A stretch of 64,000 nt of DNA from Leeuwenhoekiella aequorea. GTDB lineage: Bacteria > Bacteroidota > Bacteroidia > Flavobacteriales > Flavobacteriaceae. The stretch covers positions 310,001 to 374,000 of the forward strand of contig NZ_QOVM01000003.1 in the NCBI RefSeq assembly GCF_004104375.1, in the 5' to 3' direction. This document shows, one piece after another, positions 10,024 to 19,110 of the stretch. The position numbers and the translations under genes were made by a program. Position 1 is the first letter of the stretch; each line of letters begins with the position of its first letter. The notes under the pieces were generated by a model. It saw only the letters and a program-made list of their open reading frames with translations, had not been told where the DNA came from and searched no databases.

Positions 10024-11613
10024 ATGAAAAATAAATTTATAATCTTATTAATGCTCATCATCTCTGCAGGATTTAGTTCTTGTGAGGAGGGCTTAGAAGA
10101 AGTTAATATTAACCCAAACGATCCTGAGGTCGTTCCAACGGCTAACATATTTACTTCTGCGACAAAACAATTCACAGATTTTAGCCGTGATGCTTTTAAC
10201 TCTGGTAGATTAACTCAAGTTTGGGTTCAGTATTGGGGTCAAACTGCTTACGCAGATGAAGATCGTTATTTGTATCGCGAAACTTCAGCACAAAGTATCT
10301 ATCAAAATACATACTTAGTTGCAACAGATTTAAAATCAATCATTGATTTAAACTCAAATGAAGAGACTAGAGATGCTGCTGCAAGCTCTGGTAATAACAA
10401 CAATCAGATAGCTGCTTCTAGAATTATGCTATCTTATATGTTCTATGAGTTGACAAATTTCTTCGGGGATGTACCTTACTATTCTTATGGTAATGATGAT
10501 CCAGATTTTCAAGCCTTAAGCGTTGATACTAACTTAAGTCCGGTATTTGCTCCACAAGAGAAAATATACGCTGATATCTTAAATGAATTAAGAGAATCTG
10601 CTGATATGATTAATACTAATGAGCAAGTTTTTACAAGTGGTGATAATATCTTTAACGGTGATGCTACAAAATGGAAAAAATTTGCAAATTCTCTTATTTT
10701 AAGAGTAGCAAATAACTTGAGAAATGTGGATGCTGCGACTGCAAACGCTGCAATTACAACTGCTATTCAATCTGGAGTTATGACTTCAAATGCAGACAAT
10801 GCTGTACAGAGTTATGAAACTACAGATTTAAATGCCTCTCCTATGTGGGTTGCTTTTATAGGTAGAACTGACTTTGCAGTAGCTGCACCATTCATTAATT
10901 TATTAAAAGGTGAAACAGGTAATTTTGGTTTAGACCCTAGACTTTTTGAAATGGCTGCTCCAATTAGTGCAAGCATTCAAGAAGTTAAAGATGGTACGTA
11001 TACTAGAAGCGAAGATCCTGATGATTATTTTGGTGCACCTTATGCATTTAGAAATATGACTTCTCTTCCCTTTACTGCATACTCATTTATGAGTAGTAAT
11101 GTTCTTAAGCCAGACTTCGGAGAAGTTCTTATGGAATATTCTGAAGTAGCTTTTATATTATCTGAGCAAAACGGATTTGATCAAGTTAATTACGAAAATG
11201 GTGTACGTGCTTCTATGCAAAAATGGGGCGTTGAAGAGGCTGATATCAATGCATATATAGCAACTTTACCAGCTGCTTCACAAGCAAATGTTTTGAATCA
11301 AAAATACATAGCGCTTTACATGCAGCCTAATACTGCCTACGCAACATATAGAAAGACTGGATTTCCAAATACGTTATTACTTCCAGGTGATACTGTAAGA
11401 CTTCCTGAAAATCAAATTCAAGCGCAAGCACCAGCAAATCGTATTGAGACTTATACATTTGAATCTGGAGTAAATGGTGTAACAGATTTACCATTCCGTT
11501 TGAGATATCCTCAAATTCTACAAACCCTAAACAGAGAAAACCGTTCTGCAGCTGCTGCAGGCCTAGAAAATGGCGATACTGTTTTAAGCAAATTATTCTG
11601 GGACGTTAACTAA
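10024..11613 (+). CDS. SusD/RagB-like nutrient-binding lipoprotein (pair 2)
   Basis: 529-residue lipoprotein partner of the SusC encoded 6 bases upstream. A hydrophobic signal is followed by the lipobox FSSC and acidic EEGLEEV; the mature start VNINPNDPEVVP is typical of the SusD-like_2 subgroup. Internal helices such as NQIAASRIMLSYMFYELT and KWKKFANSLILRVANNL match the TPR-like scaffold of SusD proteins. It binds the ligand at the cell surface and closes over the SusC barrel. Followed by a strong terminator. Confidence 0.9.
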   Translation: MKNKFIILLMLIISAGFSSCEEGLEEVNINPNDPEVVPTANIFTSATKQFTDFSRDAFNSGRLTQVWVQYWGQTAYADEDRYLYRETSAQSIYQNTYLVATDLKSIIDLNSNEETRDAAASSGNNNNQIAASRIMLSYMFYELTNFFGDVPYYSYGNDDPDFQALSVDTNLSPVFAPQEKIYADILNELRESADMINTNEQVFTSGDNIFNGDATKWKKFANSLILRVANNLRNVDAATANAAITTAIQSGVMTSNADNAVQSYETTDLNASPMWVAFIGRTDFAVAAPFINLLKGETGNFGLDPRLFEMAAPISASIQEVKDGTYTRSEDPDDYFGAPYAFRNMTSLPFTAYSFMSSNVLKPDFGEVLMEYSEVAFILSEQNGFDQVNYENGVRASMQKWGVEEADINAYIATLPAASQANVLNQKYIALYMQPNTAYATYRKTGFPNTLLLPGDTVRLPENQIQAQAPANRIETYTFESGVNGVTDLPFRLRYPQILQTLNRENRSAAAAGLENGDTVLSKLFWDVN

Positions 11614-11637
11614 GTTAAAGTTCATATTATAATCTTT

Positions 11638-11668
11638 AAAACCACCCGTGCAAACGGGTGGTTTTTTT
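11638..11668 (+). terminator. Rho-independent terminator after SusCD pair 2
   Basis: Perfect stem ACCACCCGT / ACGGGTGGT (11641-11649 with 11654-11662) followed by seven T. An upstream in-frame start for rlmB at 11648 would lie inside this hairpin and is rejected. Confidence 0.92.
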
Positions 11669-11692
11669 ATTTCGCAAAACTTAAAACAAACC

Positions 11693-11700
11693 TATCTTTG
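11693..11700 (+). promoter_or_regulatory. Promoter -7 box for rlmB
   Basis: TATCTTTG matches the Bacteroidota consensus and ends 4 bases before the rlmB ATG, which predicts a leaderless or nearly leaderless mRNA. Confidence 0.7.
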
Positions 11701-11704
11701 CAGT

Positions 11705-12439
11705 ATGTCAAAAAACAACCATATCTACGGTACAAGAGCGATTATTGAAGCGATAAACGCAGGTAAAGAAATAGGGAAAATCTATCTTCAAAAGGGACTA
11801 AATAATCCCTTGTCTAAACAATTAGAAGGATTAGTAAGAGAACATGGAATATCTGTTTCATATGTTCCACAAGAAAAGCTTTACAAATTATCAGATCAAA
11901 ATCATCAGGGAGCTATTGCTACCATCTCCCCTATTCAATTTGCAGATTTTGAAGCTACAGCAGAAGCCGTATTGTCTTTAGAAAAACCGGCCTTGTTTCT
12001 TTTACTTGATCAACTTACCGATGTACGTAATTTTGGTGCTATTATTCGTACTGCTGTTTGTACAGGTGTTGATGCGATTATTGTACCTAAATCTGGTGGC
12101 GCTCCGGTTACTGATGATACAGTAAAAACTTCTGCAGGTGCTATTTTTAATATTCCTATTTGCAAAGTAGATCACATTAAGGATGCTTTATTTTACCTAC
12201 AAGGTTCTGGCGTAAAAGTAGTAGCCGCGACTGAAAAAACAGAAGATTCTGTTTATGACATAGACTATAAACCATCTTTGGCTTTAGTAATGGGAAGTGA
12301 AGGTAAAGGGGTTACCCCCGGAGTTTTAAAACTAGTTGATCACAAAGCAAAGTTACCAATGGCGGGTACTATAAGTTCACTTAATGTTTCTGTAGCTTGT
12401 GGTGCTTTTTTATACGAGATCGTTAGGCAGAGAAGCTAA
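11705..12439 (+). CDS. rlmB: TrmH-family 23S rRNA 2'-O-methyltransferase
   Basis: SpoU/TrmH-family SAM-dependent enzyme expected to methylate the ribose of G2251 in 23S rRNA. The 244 residues hold a substrate-binding N-terminal domain (YGTRAIIEAI to about residue 75) and the knotted catalytic domain with its three motifs: RNFGAIIRTA, MGSEGKGV and SLNVSVACGAFLYE. I chose the ATG at 11705 because the longer frame from 11648 starts inside the preceding terminator and before the promoter. Its 3' end overlaps the convergent rhomboid gene by 4 bases. Confidence 0.88.
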   Translation: MSKNNHIYGTRAIIEAINAGKEIGKIYLQKGLNNPLSKQLEGLVREHGISVSYVPQEKLYKLSDQNHQGAIATISPIQFADFEATAEAVLSLEKPALFLLLDQLTDVRNFGAIIRTAVCTGVDAIIVPKSGGAPVTDDTVKTSAGAIFNIPICKVDHIKDALFYLQGSGVKVVAATEKTEDSVYDIDYKPSLALVMGSEGKGVTPGVLKLVDHKAKLPMAGTISSLNVSVACGAFLYEIVRQRS

Positions 12440-13182
12440 TCTTCTTTAAAATTTTCTTCTTCAGTATCAGGTGCTGGAGGATCAATAAAATTTCCATTTT
12501 CGTCAAATTGTTGCAAAAAAGGATCATTATCAGAATTGTAAGACTCGGTCTCCCATATATATTTTGGAGCTTTTGCAATCTTATTCCGAAGCAAAAAAGC
12601 TAAAATTGCTCCTGTTAAAAAACCAGACAAATGACCTTCCCAACTCATACCATCTTGTAGGGGCAGAGTTCCCCAAATTAAACTTCCGTAAAGAAAAACG
12701 ACGATTAATGAAAATGCTGTTAAACGGAAATTTTTAGACCATAAACCTTTAAAGAAAAGAAAAGAGGCTAGCCCATAGACAATACCACTTGCTCCTATAT
12801 GATAAGCTTCTCGGCCTACAATCCAGGTTCCTAAGCCACTAAATATAATTAGAAATAAAAACACTTTTAGCGCTACAGGTCGATAAAAATAAATCAAACC
12901 GGCTAGAAGTATCAATGTAGGGATACTGTTATGCCAAAGATGACTGAGGTTTGAATGAATGAATGGCGAAAATAGTATTCCACGTAGTCCTGATAGTTCT
13001 CTAGGCAACACACCGTATTTTGTAAAATTAAAACTAAACCTTAATTCAAACCAAAATACAAGCCACATCAACAGAACAAATAATAGAGGATAAATAATAA
13101 CCCGATTATTAAATTGAAAGGAATGATGATGTGTTTCTTTACCCATACTACAGCCTACTAGCAATTGTTTATCCAAAATCAT
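12436..13182 (-). CDS. Rhomboid-family intramembrane serine protease
   Basis: Membrane protease of the rhomboid family, about six membrane helices. The catalytic serine lies in GASGIVYG and the histidine in WEGHLSG, the usual Ser-His dyad on helices 4 and 6. HSNLSHLWHNSIP matches the family's conserved histidine/asparagine region. The last 45 residues form an acidic cytoplasmic tail. The ATG at 13146 (MGKETHHH) is an equally possible start and would give 236 residues. Convergent with rlmB. Confidence 0.85.
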   Translation of the reverse strand: MILDKQLLVGCSMGKETHHHSFQFNNRVIIYPLLFVLLMWLVFWFELRFSFNFTKYGVLPRELSGLRGILFSPFIHSNLSHLWHNSIPTLILLAGLIYFYRPVALKVFLFLIIFSGLGTWIVGREAYHIGASGIVYGLASFLFFKGLWSKNFRLTAFSLIVVFLYGSLIWGTLPLQDGMSWEGHLSGFLTGAILAFLLRNKIAKAPKYIWETESYNSDNDPFLQQFDENGNFIDPPAPDTEEENFKED

Positions 13183-13221
13183 AAATTAGGAAATACTGGC
13201 AGTTAATTTCAAGTAATTAAA

Positions 13222-13229
13222 TAATTTTG
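13222..13229 (+). promoter_or_regulatory. Promoter -7 box for rarA
   Basis: TAATTTTG matches TAnnTTTG and ends 4 bases before the rarA ATG at 13234, the same spacing as at rlmB. Confidence 0.62.
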
Positions 13230-13233
13230 AATT

Positions 13234-14511
13234 ATGAATGCACCACTAGCAGAACGTTTGCGCCCTAAGAATCTTGATGATTATTTAAGTCAGGAACATC
13301 TTGTAGGTGATAAAGGAACACTTACTTCTTCTATAAAATCTGGTTTAATACCTTCACTAATTTTATGGGGACCTCCAGGAGTAGGTAAAACTACGCTAGC
13401 CACCATTATAGCAGAAGAATCAAAACGCCCTTTTTACACGTTGAGCGCAATAAATAGCGGGGTAAAAGATGTAAGAGAAGTAATAGATAAGGCAAAAACT
13501 GCCGGAGGTTTATTTACTCAAAAGAACCCTATACTTTTTATAGATGAAATCCATCGCTTTAGTAAATCTCAACAAGATTCATTGTTGGCAGCAGTCGAGA
13601 AAGGTTGGGTTACATTAATAGGTGCTACAACAGAAAATCCAAGTTTTGAAGTGATACCAGCTTTATTGTCGCGTTGTCAGGTATATGTTTTGAATCCTTT
13701 TTCAGCTGACGATCTTAGAGCGCTTCTAAAGCGTGCAATGACCCAAGACACTATATTATCTAAGAAAAGAATTATTCTTGAAGAAACGGAAGCCTTGTTG
13801 CGCATAAGCGGTGGTGATGCCCGTAAACTCTTAAATATTTTTGAATTACTCGTCACGACTGATACGGCAGATGAAGTCATAATTACCAATGCGATGGTGA
13901 AGAGTAAGGTTCAACAAAATACCGTTTTATATGACAAAACTGGCGAGCAGCACTATGATATAATATCTGCCTTTATAAAATCTATACGAGGCAGCGACCC
14001 CAATGCGGCAGTATATTATTTAGCCCGAATGATAGAAGGGGGTGAAGATTTAAAGTTTATAGCAAGAAGACTTATTATTCTAGCTTCAGAAGATATAGGC
14101 AATGCAAATCCAACCGCTCTCATTATGGCGACAAATTCATTTACTGCTGTAAATACCATAGGATATCCTGAAGCTCGTATTATTTTAAGTCAGTGTGTCA
14201 CCTATCTCGCAACATCTCCCAAGAGCAATGCTTCCTACATGGCCATCAACAAAGCTCAGCAGCTGGTAAAACAGACCGGAGATTTACCTGTACCTATGGC
14301 ATTACGTAATGCTCCAACAAAATTAATGAAGGAATTAGGTTACGGTGATGACTATAAATATTCACACAACGGTACGGGAAATTTTATAGCACAAGAATTT
14401 CTACCTGAACAAATAAGAAATCAAAAGTTATATGATCCCGGAGATAATGCTCGCGAAGACGGAATAAGAAAATTTCTTAAAAATCGCTGGGGCAATAAAT
14501 ATGATTACTAA
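13234..14511 (+). CDS. rarA: Replication-associated recombination protein A, AAA+ ATPase
   Basis: Clamp-loader-like AAA+ ATPase (RarA/MgsA, Mgs1/WRNIP1 family) acting at stalled replication forks. Walker A is GPPGVGKT at residues 46-53, Walker B is FIDEIHRF near residue 100, and sensor-1 is GATTENPSF. The C-terminal half has the MgsA oligomerisation and lid sequence with [18 protein letters not shown] and the ending RKFLKNRWG. The 425-residue length is typical. Convergent with the next gene, with 1 base between the stop codons and no visible terminator. Confidence 0.93.
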   Translation: MNAPLAERLRPKNLDDYLSQEHLVGDKGTLTSSIKSGLIPSLILWGPPGVGKTTLATIIAEESKRPFYTLSAINSGVKDVREVIDKAKTAGGLFTQKNPILFIDEIHRFSKSQQDSLLAAVEKGWVTLIGATTENPSFEVIPALLSRCQVYVLNPFSADDLRALLKRAMTQDTILSKKRIILEETEALLRISGGDARKLLNIFELLVTTDTADEVIITNAMVKSKVQQNTVLYDKTGEQHYDIISAFIKSIRGSDPNAAVYYLARMIEGGEDLKFIARRLIILASEDIGNANPTALIMATNSFTAVNTIGYPEARIILSQCVTYLATSPKSNASYMAINKAQQLVKQTGDLPVPMALRNAPTKLMKELGYGDDYKYSHNGTGNFIAQEFLPEQIRNQKLYDPGDNAREDGIRKFLKNRWGNKYDY

Positions 14512-14512
14512 T

Positions 14513-15409
14513 TTATTTTTCAGTAAATATCATTTTTACTAATCCCGAAACACCTTTAATTTCACGTTCTATAGTAAATTGATTATTATCATAAAAACCA
14601 ACCCCTGTGAACTCTGATGTACTTACCAAGTAAGAACCCGCAGATGTCTTTGTAGCTGTACCTATCTTAGTCGAACCTTCATAAACATCAAACCCACTTA
14701 CTGAAGATTTTAAAGTAAAAGAGCCATCTCCACTTACAAGAACAAGCTCGGCATTACTTTGAGAAGATGGGTTTTGATTTGAAATAGACTTAGAATCTTT
14801 AACATCATTCGTTGTAAGCTCCTTTTCTTCCTGGACAGTTTCTTGTTTTGTATTAATCACACTAGAAACACGAACTTCTTTCTTTGCAACTTCTTCTTTC
14901 TTTGCCTGCATTTTACGTATCTCAGGAACTAAATTCTCAGCATTTTCCCCTTCAGTTATGGTTGCTTTGGTAACAATTTCATCAGAATAAGAATATCCCA
15001 TATCTTCTAATTTTGCAAAAGCCTTTCTAAAAGCATCCTGATGCCCTTCTTTGAAAGATTTTATTTTGCTTTTACCTTCAGGTAATGCAAACACTTCTTT
15101 ACCTCTACAATTTACAAGTGTTATTGATGCGTTTGTACTTAAGAATCCACTTACATCTGCGCGAGCATATAATGTGTTGCAACCAGATTCATTTAAGTCT
15201 GCAGGAAGCGCTTCATTTTCTAAGTAAGCATTGAAACCATACTTGATAAATAAGAATCGTGTTAACCCATTTAGCTCATATTCACCTTCTTCATCTTGAA
15301 ATTCAAACTTCTGAGGTACAATAATATATTTATAATCTGCAAGTTCTTGAGCCATTAGTCCAGAAACACAGGTTATCATCAAAAAGAAAAAAACAATTTT
15401 AATTTTCAT
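14513..15409 (-). CDS. Secreted protein of unknown function
   Basis: 298 residues with a clear signal peptide ending at MAQ (about residue 21), so exported to the periplasm or beyond. Three parts are visible: an N-terminal globular region of about 150 residues opening LADYKYIIVPQKFEFQ, a charged Lys/Glu/Ser-rich linker (about 165-220) and a C-terminal beta-rich region (LVSGDGSFTLKSSVSGFDVY). I recognise no family with certainty. The opening resembles flavobacterial secreted proteins that track the type IX gene set, but this is only an impression. No transmembrane helix beyond the signal. Confidence 0.65.
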   Translation of the reverse strand: MKIKIVFFFLMITCVSGLMAQELADYKYIIVPQKFEFQDEEGEYELNGLTRFLFIKYGFNAYLENEALPADLNESGCNTLYARADVSGFLSTNASITLVNCRGKEVFALPEGKSKIKSFKEGHQDAFRKAFAKLEDMGYSYSDEIVTKATITEGENAENLVPEIRKMQAKKEEVAKKEVRVSSVINTKQETVQEEKELTTNDVKDSKSISNQNPSSQSNAELVLVSGDGSFTLKSSVSGFDVYEGSTKIGTATKTSAGSYLVSTSEFTGVGFYDNNQFTIEREIKGVSGLVKMIFTEK

Positions 15410-15514
15410 ACTAAATATCTTTTAATCAAAATCGGAATGGAATTCCGCACGCTTTATAAATTTATCAACTTAAACTAGCAAATTAAGATTTAATTGAAGT
15501 ACAATCTAATGCTA

Positions 15515-16207
15515 TTACAAAAAGATTTTTACCGAATCTATTCGATCTATGACCAGCTGCTCGTTATGCGCTATTTCTTTATGGTAATTAAAAAAAATCG
15601 TGCGCATACCTACTCGTTGCGCTCCTAAAATATCGGCCTCATACGTATCTCCAATCATTACACTCTCAGCGACTCCTGCCCCAGCAGTACTTAAGGCGTG
15701 ATGAAATATACGCATATCTGGTTTTTTTACACCTACAGATTCGCTACTGGTTACTGTCTTAAAGAAATGATCAATCTTTGACTTTTTTAATTTTAAAGTC
15801 TGCACTTCTTCAAACCCATTTGTAATTATATGCAGTTTATAATTTTTATATAACTCTTCTAATAATTCTAATGTTCCGTCAAACAAATTATTATGATCTG
15901 GCAAATGTGTGATATAGTCATCAGACAATTTGTTTATCAAATAATCATCAATATTCACTTTTAAACCTTCAAAACTCTTCTTCAGACGACCGTAACGCAA
16001 CTGTTCTTTAGTGATTTTTGACTCTCTAAAATATTTCCAATATCTAAAGTTTATCGGACTGTAAACTGCTAGAAATTCCTCAACTGGCACCGCTATTTTA
16101 TTCTTCTCAAAAATTGTCTCAAAAGCAAGTTTAGAATTTTTATCAAAATCCCAAAGTGTATGATCAAGGTCAAAAAATATATGATTTACTCCAGATAATT
16201 TACTCAT
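15515..16207 (-). CDS. YjjG-family HAD nucleotidase
   Basis: HAD-superfamily phosphatase of the YjjG type, which hydrolyses noncanonical pyrimidine nucleoside monophosphates. The nucleophile motif is FFDLDHTLWDFD near residue 12, motif II is HIITNGF, the motif III lysine lies in VGVKKPD, and the acidic motif IV is MIGDTYEADILGAQ. A helical cap spans about residues 20-110. The start overlaps the upstream deacetylase-like gene by 8 bases, implying translational coupling. Confidence 0.87.
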   Translation of the reverse strand: MSKLSGVNHIFFDLDHTLWDFDKNSKLAFETIFEKNKIAVPVEEFLAVYSPINFRYWKYFRESKITKEQLRYGRLKKSFEGLKVNIDDYLINKLSDDYITHLPDHNNLFDGTLELLEELYKNYKLHIITNGFEEVQTLKLKKSKIDHFFKTVTSSESVGVKKPDMRIFHHALSTAGAGVAESVMIGDTYEADILGAQRVGMRTIFFNYHKEIAHNEQLVIDRIDSVKIFL

Positions 16208-17504
16208 GTACTAATTCTCTAAAAAATTGCTTCCACTGGCCTTCATCCTGCCCTTTACCCGTTACTGATTTATTTTTGAAGCTAAATATAAAAGTTCCGT
16301 TTACACGCTCAACTTCCGCTTTCATTTTAAAAAACACATCCAATACTTCATTTAAATCTTTTGCATCTAGTACTTCTGCTTCAAAAGTTTGCGCCTGAGA
16401 ACATATGGGATGTAGAACTAACGGAGTAATACTCTCATAATCTAAATCATAAAAGAAAAACGGGGTGCAAGTGCCCGCTCTAAATCCTAAGGTATCGGGA
16501 TAACCCATAGAATAATCATTGTTGACTTCCTGATTAATCATCTCTCTATAATGCACGGGAAGACTCACCATCTCACTACCACAGCGTATAGCGTTTAAAG
16601 GCTTATTCGTAATTCCTTCAATACGAATTTTCTCAAGCTTCATATTTTTTTGATAATCCAATGCTTCTTTTGAAAGCAAAAGACCTATCTCACTATAGTC
16701 ACCAACCATTTTAATAAGCTCTCTGAAGGACTGTTTATTGTACCGAATATTACGCGTATAGGTCGACAAATCTCCCACCTGAAAGAAAAACAAGAACTTA
16801 AATTTAGATTTTTTCTGAACATTGATCAACCAGCTAAAGGTATCATAAGGATCTTTCCGCAAGCCTAGATTAATCTGAAGCCGCAGCCAAAGTCGAGAAA
16901 ATTGTAGCCGCAATAAATCGCTTACAAAACTGGTAATTTCCCGTATAAACCCAATATCGTACATTTCATAAGCTTGCTCTACATCTACTAAAGCCTGAAA
17001 TGCAAACTTTTTAGTTGAAAAATCATAGTCTGGATATTTCTCTTTAAGCAAATCTTTAAAGTGATATGCCCAGATATCGACCACCGGTTCTGTTAGAAAA
17101 TCTTCCTGAAAGCCTAAACTTTCTGATGCCGGAAAACGCCCTTCAGCATCTTTAACGTGTGGTAAAAATTCTTCATATCTGCTTAATAAAATAAATGCTG
17201 CTGCAAATATGTCATAAGGCAGCGCACTTTTTGTTCCGGTTACAAAAAAACACTTGGTATCAAGCCAGGGTTGTACATTAATTTCCATATCAGAAATGCC
17301 CTGTTCAAAAAGCACATCCTGACTTTTTATATGTATTTCTTTCCCTAAAGGTTTGCTTGTGTAAGAAAGCTTAAGACTATCGTGTACAATAAATTCATCT
17401 ACAGCGGTCGTAAATTTTACAGGGATTCCTAAAATCGCAGTACATATATGTTTGAATGTATAGCGTAGGCGTGGAGTTATTTTATGAGTATATACTAGAA
17501 GCAT
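16200..17504 (-). CDS. Polysaccharide-deacetylase-like protein
   Basis: 434-residue protein resembling a group of flavobacterial proteins annotated as polysaccharide deacetylase family, with an N-terminal domain of unknown function (opening LLVYTHKITPRLRYTFKHI) and a C-terminal TIM-barrel-like region. FQALVDVEQAYEM stands where NodB enzymes have their first Asp motif, but the classic TFDDG and H-x3-H motifs are not obvious. No signal peptide, so probably cytoplasmic. Operonic with the nucleotidase. The enzyme activity is unproven. Confidence 0.55.
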   Translation of the reverse strand: MLLVYTHKITPRLRYTFKHICTAILGIPVKFTTAVDEFIVHDSLKLSYTSKPLGKEIHIKSQDVLFEQGISDMEINVQPWLDTKCFFVTGTKSALPYDIFAAAFILLSRYEEFLPHVKDAEGRFPASESLGFQEDFLTEPVVDIWAYHFKDLLKEKYPDYDFSTKKFAFQALVDVEQAYEMYDIGFIREITSFVSDLLRLQFSRLWLRLQINLGLRKDPYDTFSWLINVQKKSKFKFLFFFQVGDLSTYTRNIRYNKQSFRELIKMVGDYSEIGLLLSKEALDYQKNMKLEKIRIEGITNKPLNAIRCGSEMVSLPVHYREMINQEVNNDYSMGYPDTLGFRAGTCTPFFFYDLDYESITPLVLHPICSQAQTFEAEVLDAKDLNEVLDVFFKMKAEVERVNGTFIFSFKNKSVTGKGQDEGQWKQFFRELVHE

Positions 17505-17555
17505 AAAATTTTTCTTGAAGGCAAGTTCTGTATTTTTCTTAAAAGGGCGAAAGAA

Positions 17556-18263
17556 TTACAACAAACCTTCGTCAGCGAAGCTAAAATAGGCTTTTTCGGT
17601 AATGATTAAATGATCAAGAACCTTAATATCTAGAGATTTTGCAGCTTGCTGGAGTTTCTCTGTAATATTTTTATCGGCTTGACTTGGTTTAAGGGTGCCA
17701 GAAGGATGATTATGGGCTACTATTAATGCTACAGCACCAGTTTCTAAAGCTTTTTTTAAAACAAGTCTTACATCTACAAGTGTCCCGGTCATACCTCCTT
17801 TACTAAGTTGGTGCATTGTTAGAACCTTGTTTGCATTATTTAAATACAAGATCCAAAATTCTTCATGTGGAAGTTCGCCTAGTAGAGGCTGAAAAATTTC
17901 AAACACAATATTACTTCCCGTTATTTTATGAACTTCTGCGACATCCTCAATTCTTCTACGGCGCCCTAATTCTAAGGCAGCAGCAATAGAAACGGCTTTG
18001 GCCTCACCTATTCCCTTAAATTTTAATAATTGATTTATACTCAGTTTACCTATTGCGTTTAAGTTATTGTCTACCGAACTTAAAATACGTTTACTTAAAG
18101 CTACTGCACTTTCATCCCTATTTCCAGATCCTATAAGTATTGCAACTAATTCTGCGTTTGTCAATACATCTTTTCCTTTATTCAATAATTTCTCTCTGGG
18201 ACGATCATCTAAAGACCATCTTTTAATTGAAAAAGAATCTGATTTTTTCACCATAGTATACAT
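17556..18263 (-). CDS. radC: RadC-family JAB1/MPN protein
   Basis: RadC homologue with an N-terminal helix-hairpin-helix region (LKFKGIGEAKAVSIAAALELGRR) and a C-terminal MPN/JAMM domain whose zinc motif is VAHNHPSGTLKPSQAD. Named for a DNA-repair phenotype since questioned; the real biochemical role is unsettled. This copy has chromosomal housekeeping context. The start may be the ATG at 18254, three codons inside; no sequence feature decides. Confidence 0.88.
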   Translation of the reverse strand: MYTMVKKSDSFSIKRWSLDDRPREKLLNKGKDVLTNAELVAILIGSGNRDESAVALSKRILSSVDNNLNAIGKLSINQLLKFKGIGEAKAVSIAAALELGRRRRIEDVAEVHKITGSNIVFEIFQPLLGELPHEEFWILYLNNANKVLTMHQLSKGGMTGTLVDVRLVLKKALETGAVALIVAHNHPSGTLKPSQADKNITEKLQQAAKSLDIKVLDHLIITEKAYFSFADEGLL

Positions 18264-18438
18264 TTGAGTAAAATTTATTCAACTATAAATTACTAATTGC
18301 TAGATAATTAAATGATCTCTAAATATATAGAATGTATTTCAAGAAATTAAAAATTAAGACATTTTTAAACAATTGGATTGCATAGAACCGCAAAAATCGT
18401 ATTCAGTAAACTTTTTCAAATACGCTTTAAAGTAACTT

Positions 18439-18446
18439 TACCTTTG
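18439..18446 (+). promoter_or_regulatory. Promoter -7 box for the PaiB-like gene
   Basis: TACCTTTG matches TAnnTTTG. The ATG follows at 18466, leaving a leader of roughly 13 bases. Confidence 0.6.
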
Positions 18447-18465
18447 AAAAATTGAAAATTATAAA

Positions 18466-19092
18466 ATGGCTTATCCACCTTCGCATCATCAAGAATCAGA
18501 GTTTATAAATATCGTTGAGACTATAAAGACATTTCCTTTAGCATTGATTGTTACGGCTAAAGATGACAAACTATTATTAACTCATCTCCCCCTATTGTAT
18601 AAGCCCGATGCAGATAGTGGATCACTGCTGGGACATATAGATAATGCTAATCCTCAGTTAAGTCATTTGCAGGAAGGCTCTAAAGTAACTCTAGTTTTTA
18701 ATGGCCCGGATAGTTACATATCACCTAGCATATACACCACTCCACAACTTCCTACCTGGAATTATATTAAAATACATCTTGAGGGGATCCTTATAAAACT
18801 TCATTCTTCTGAAGAACTAAAGGAAACTATGGTAGAACTAACTCAGTATCTTGAAGGGGAGAATCAAAAATTTCAATTAGATAGTAATGATTCAAGAATG
18901 GAAGCTTTTGTAAAATATGTTACAGGATTTGAAATTAAAATAACATCCTGGGAAGGAAAGTTCAAACTATCTCAAGATAAAAATGAGAATGATATACAAA
19001 GCGCTAAAGGGGCACTAACCGAAAATTACTCATCTATTATGAATAACTATATAGAGGCCATTTATAAAAATCACAAATCCAAAAATAAATAA
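18466..19092 (+). CDS. PaiB-like FMN-binding protein
   Basis: 208-residue member of the PaiB family, split-barrel flavin-binding proteins annotated as negative transcriptional regulators after Bacillus PaiB. The signature is visible: an N-terminal YPPSHHQES, ALIVTAKDDKLLLTHLPLL in the barrel, GHIDNANPQ, and VTLVFNGPDSYISPS followed by PTWNY. It stands alone between radC (divergent) and mpl (convergent). No PaiA acetyltransferase is next to it, so a regulatory role is doubtful. Confidence 0.82.
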   Translation: MAYPPSHHQESEFINIVETIKTFPLALIVTAKDDKLLLTHLPLLYKPDADSGSLLGHIDNANPQLSHLQEGSKVTLVFNGPDSYISPSIYTTPQLPTWNYIKIHLEGILIKLHSSEELKETMVELTQYLEGENQKFQLDSNDSRMEAFVKYVTGFEIKITSWEGKFKLSQDKNENDIQSAKGALTENYSSIMNNYIEAIYKNHKSKNK

Positions 19093-19110
19093 TAAGCTTA
19101 TATCAACGAG

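Noticed and set aside
11648-11704. Longer N-terminus for rlmB starting in the terminator
   Set aside because: The start lies in the SusD terminator and before the promoter box; the translated extension has no similarity to the family.
16156-16398. Plus-strand open frame across the YjjG/deacetylase overlap
   Set aside because: It is antisense to two well-supported genes and has no recognisable domain.
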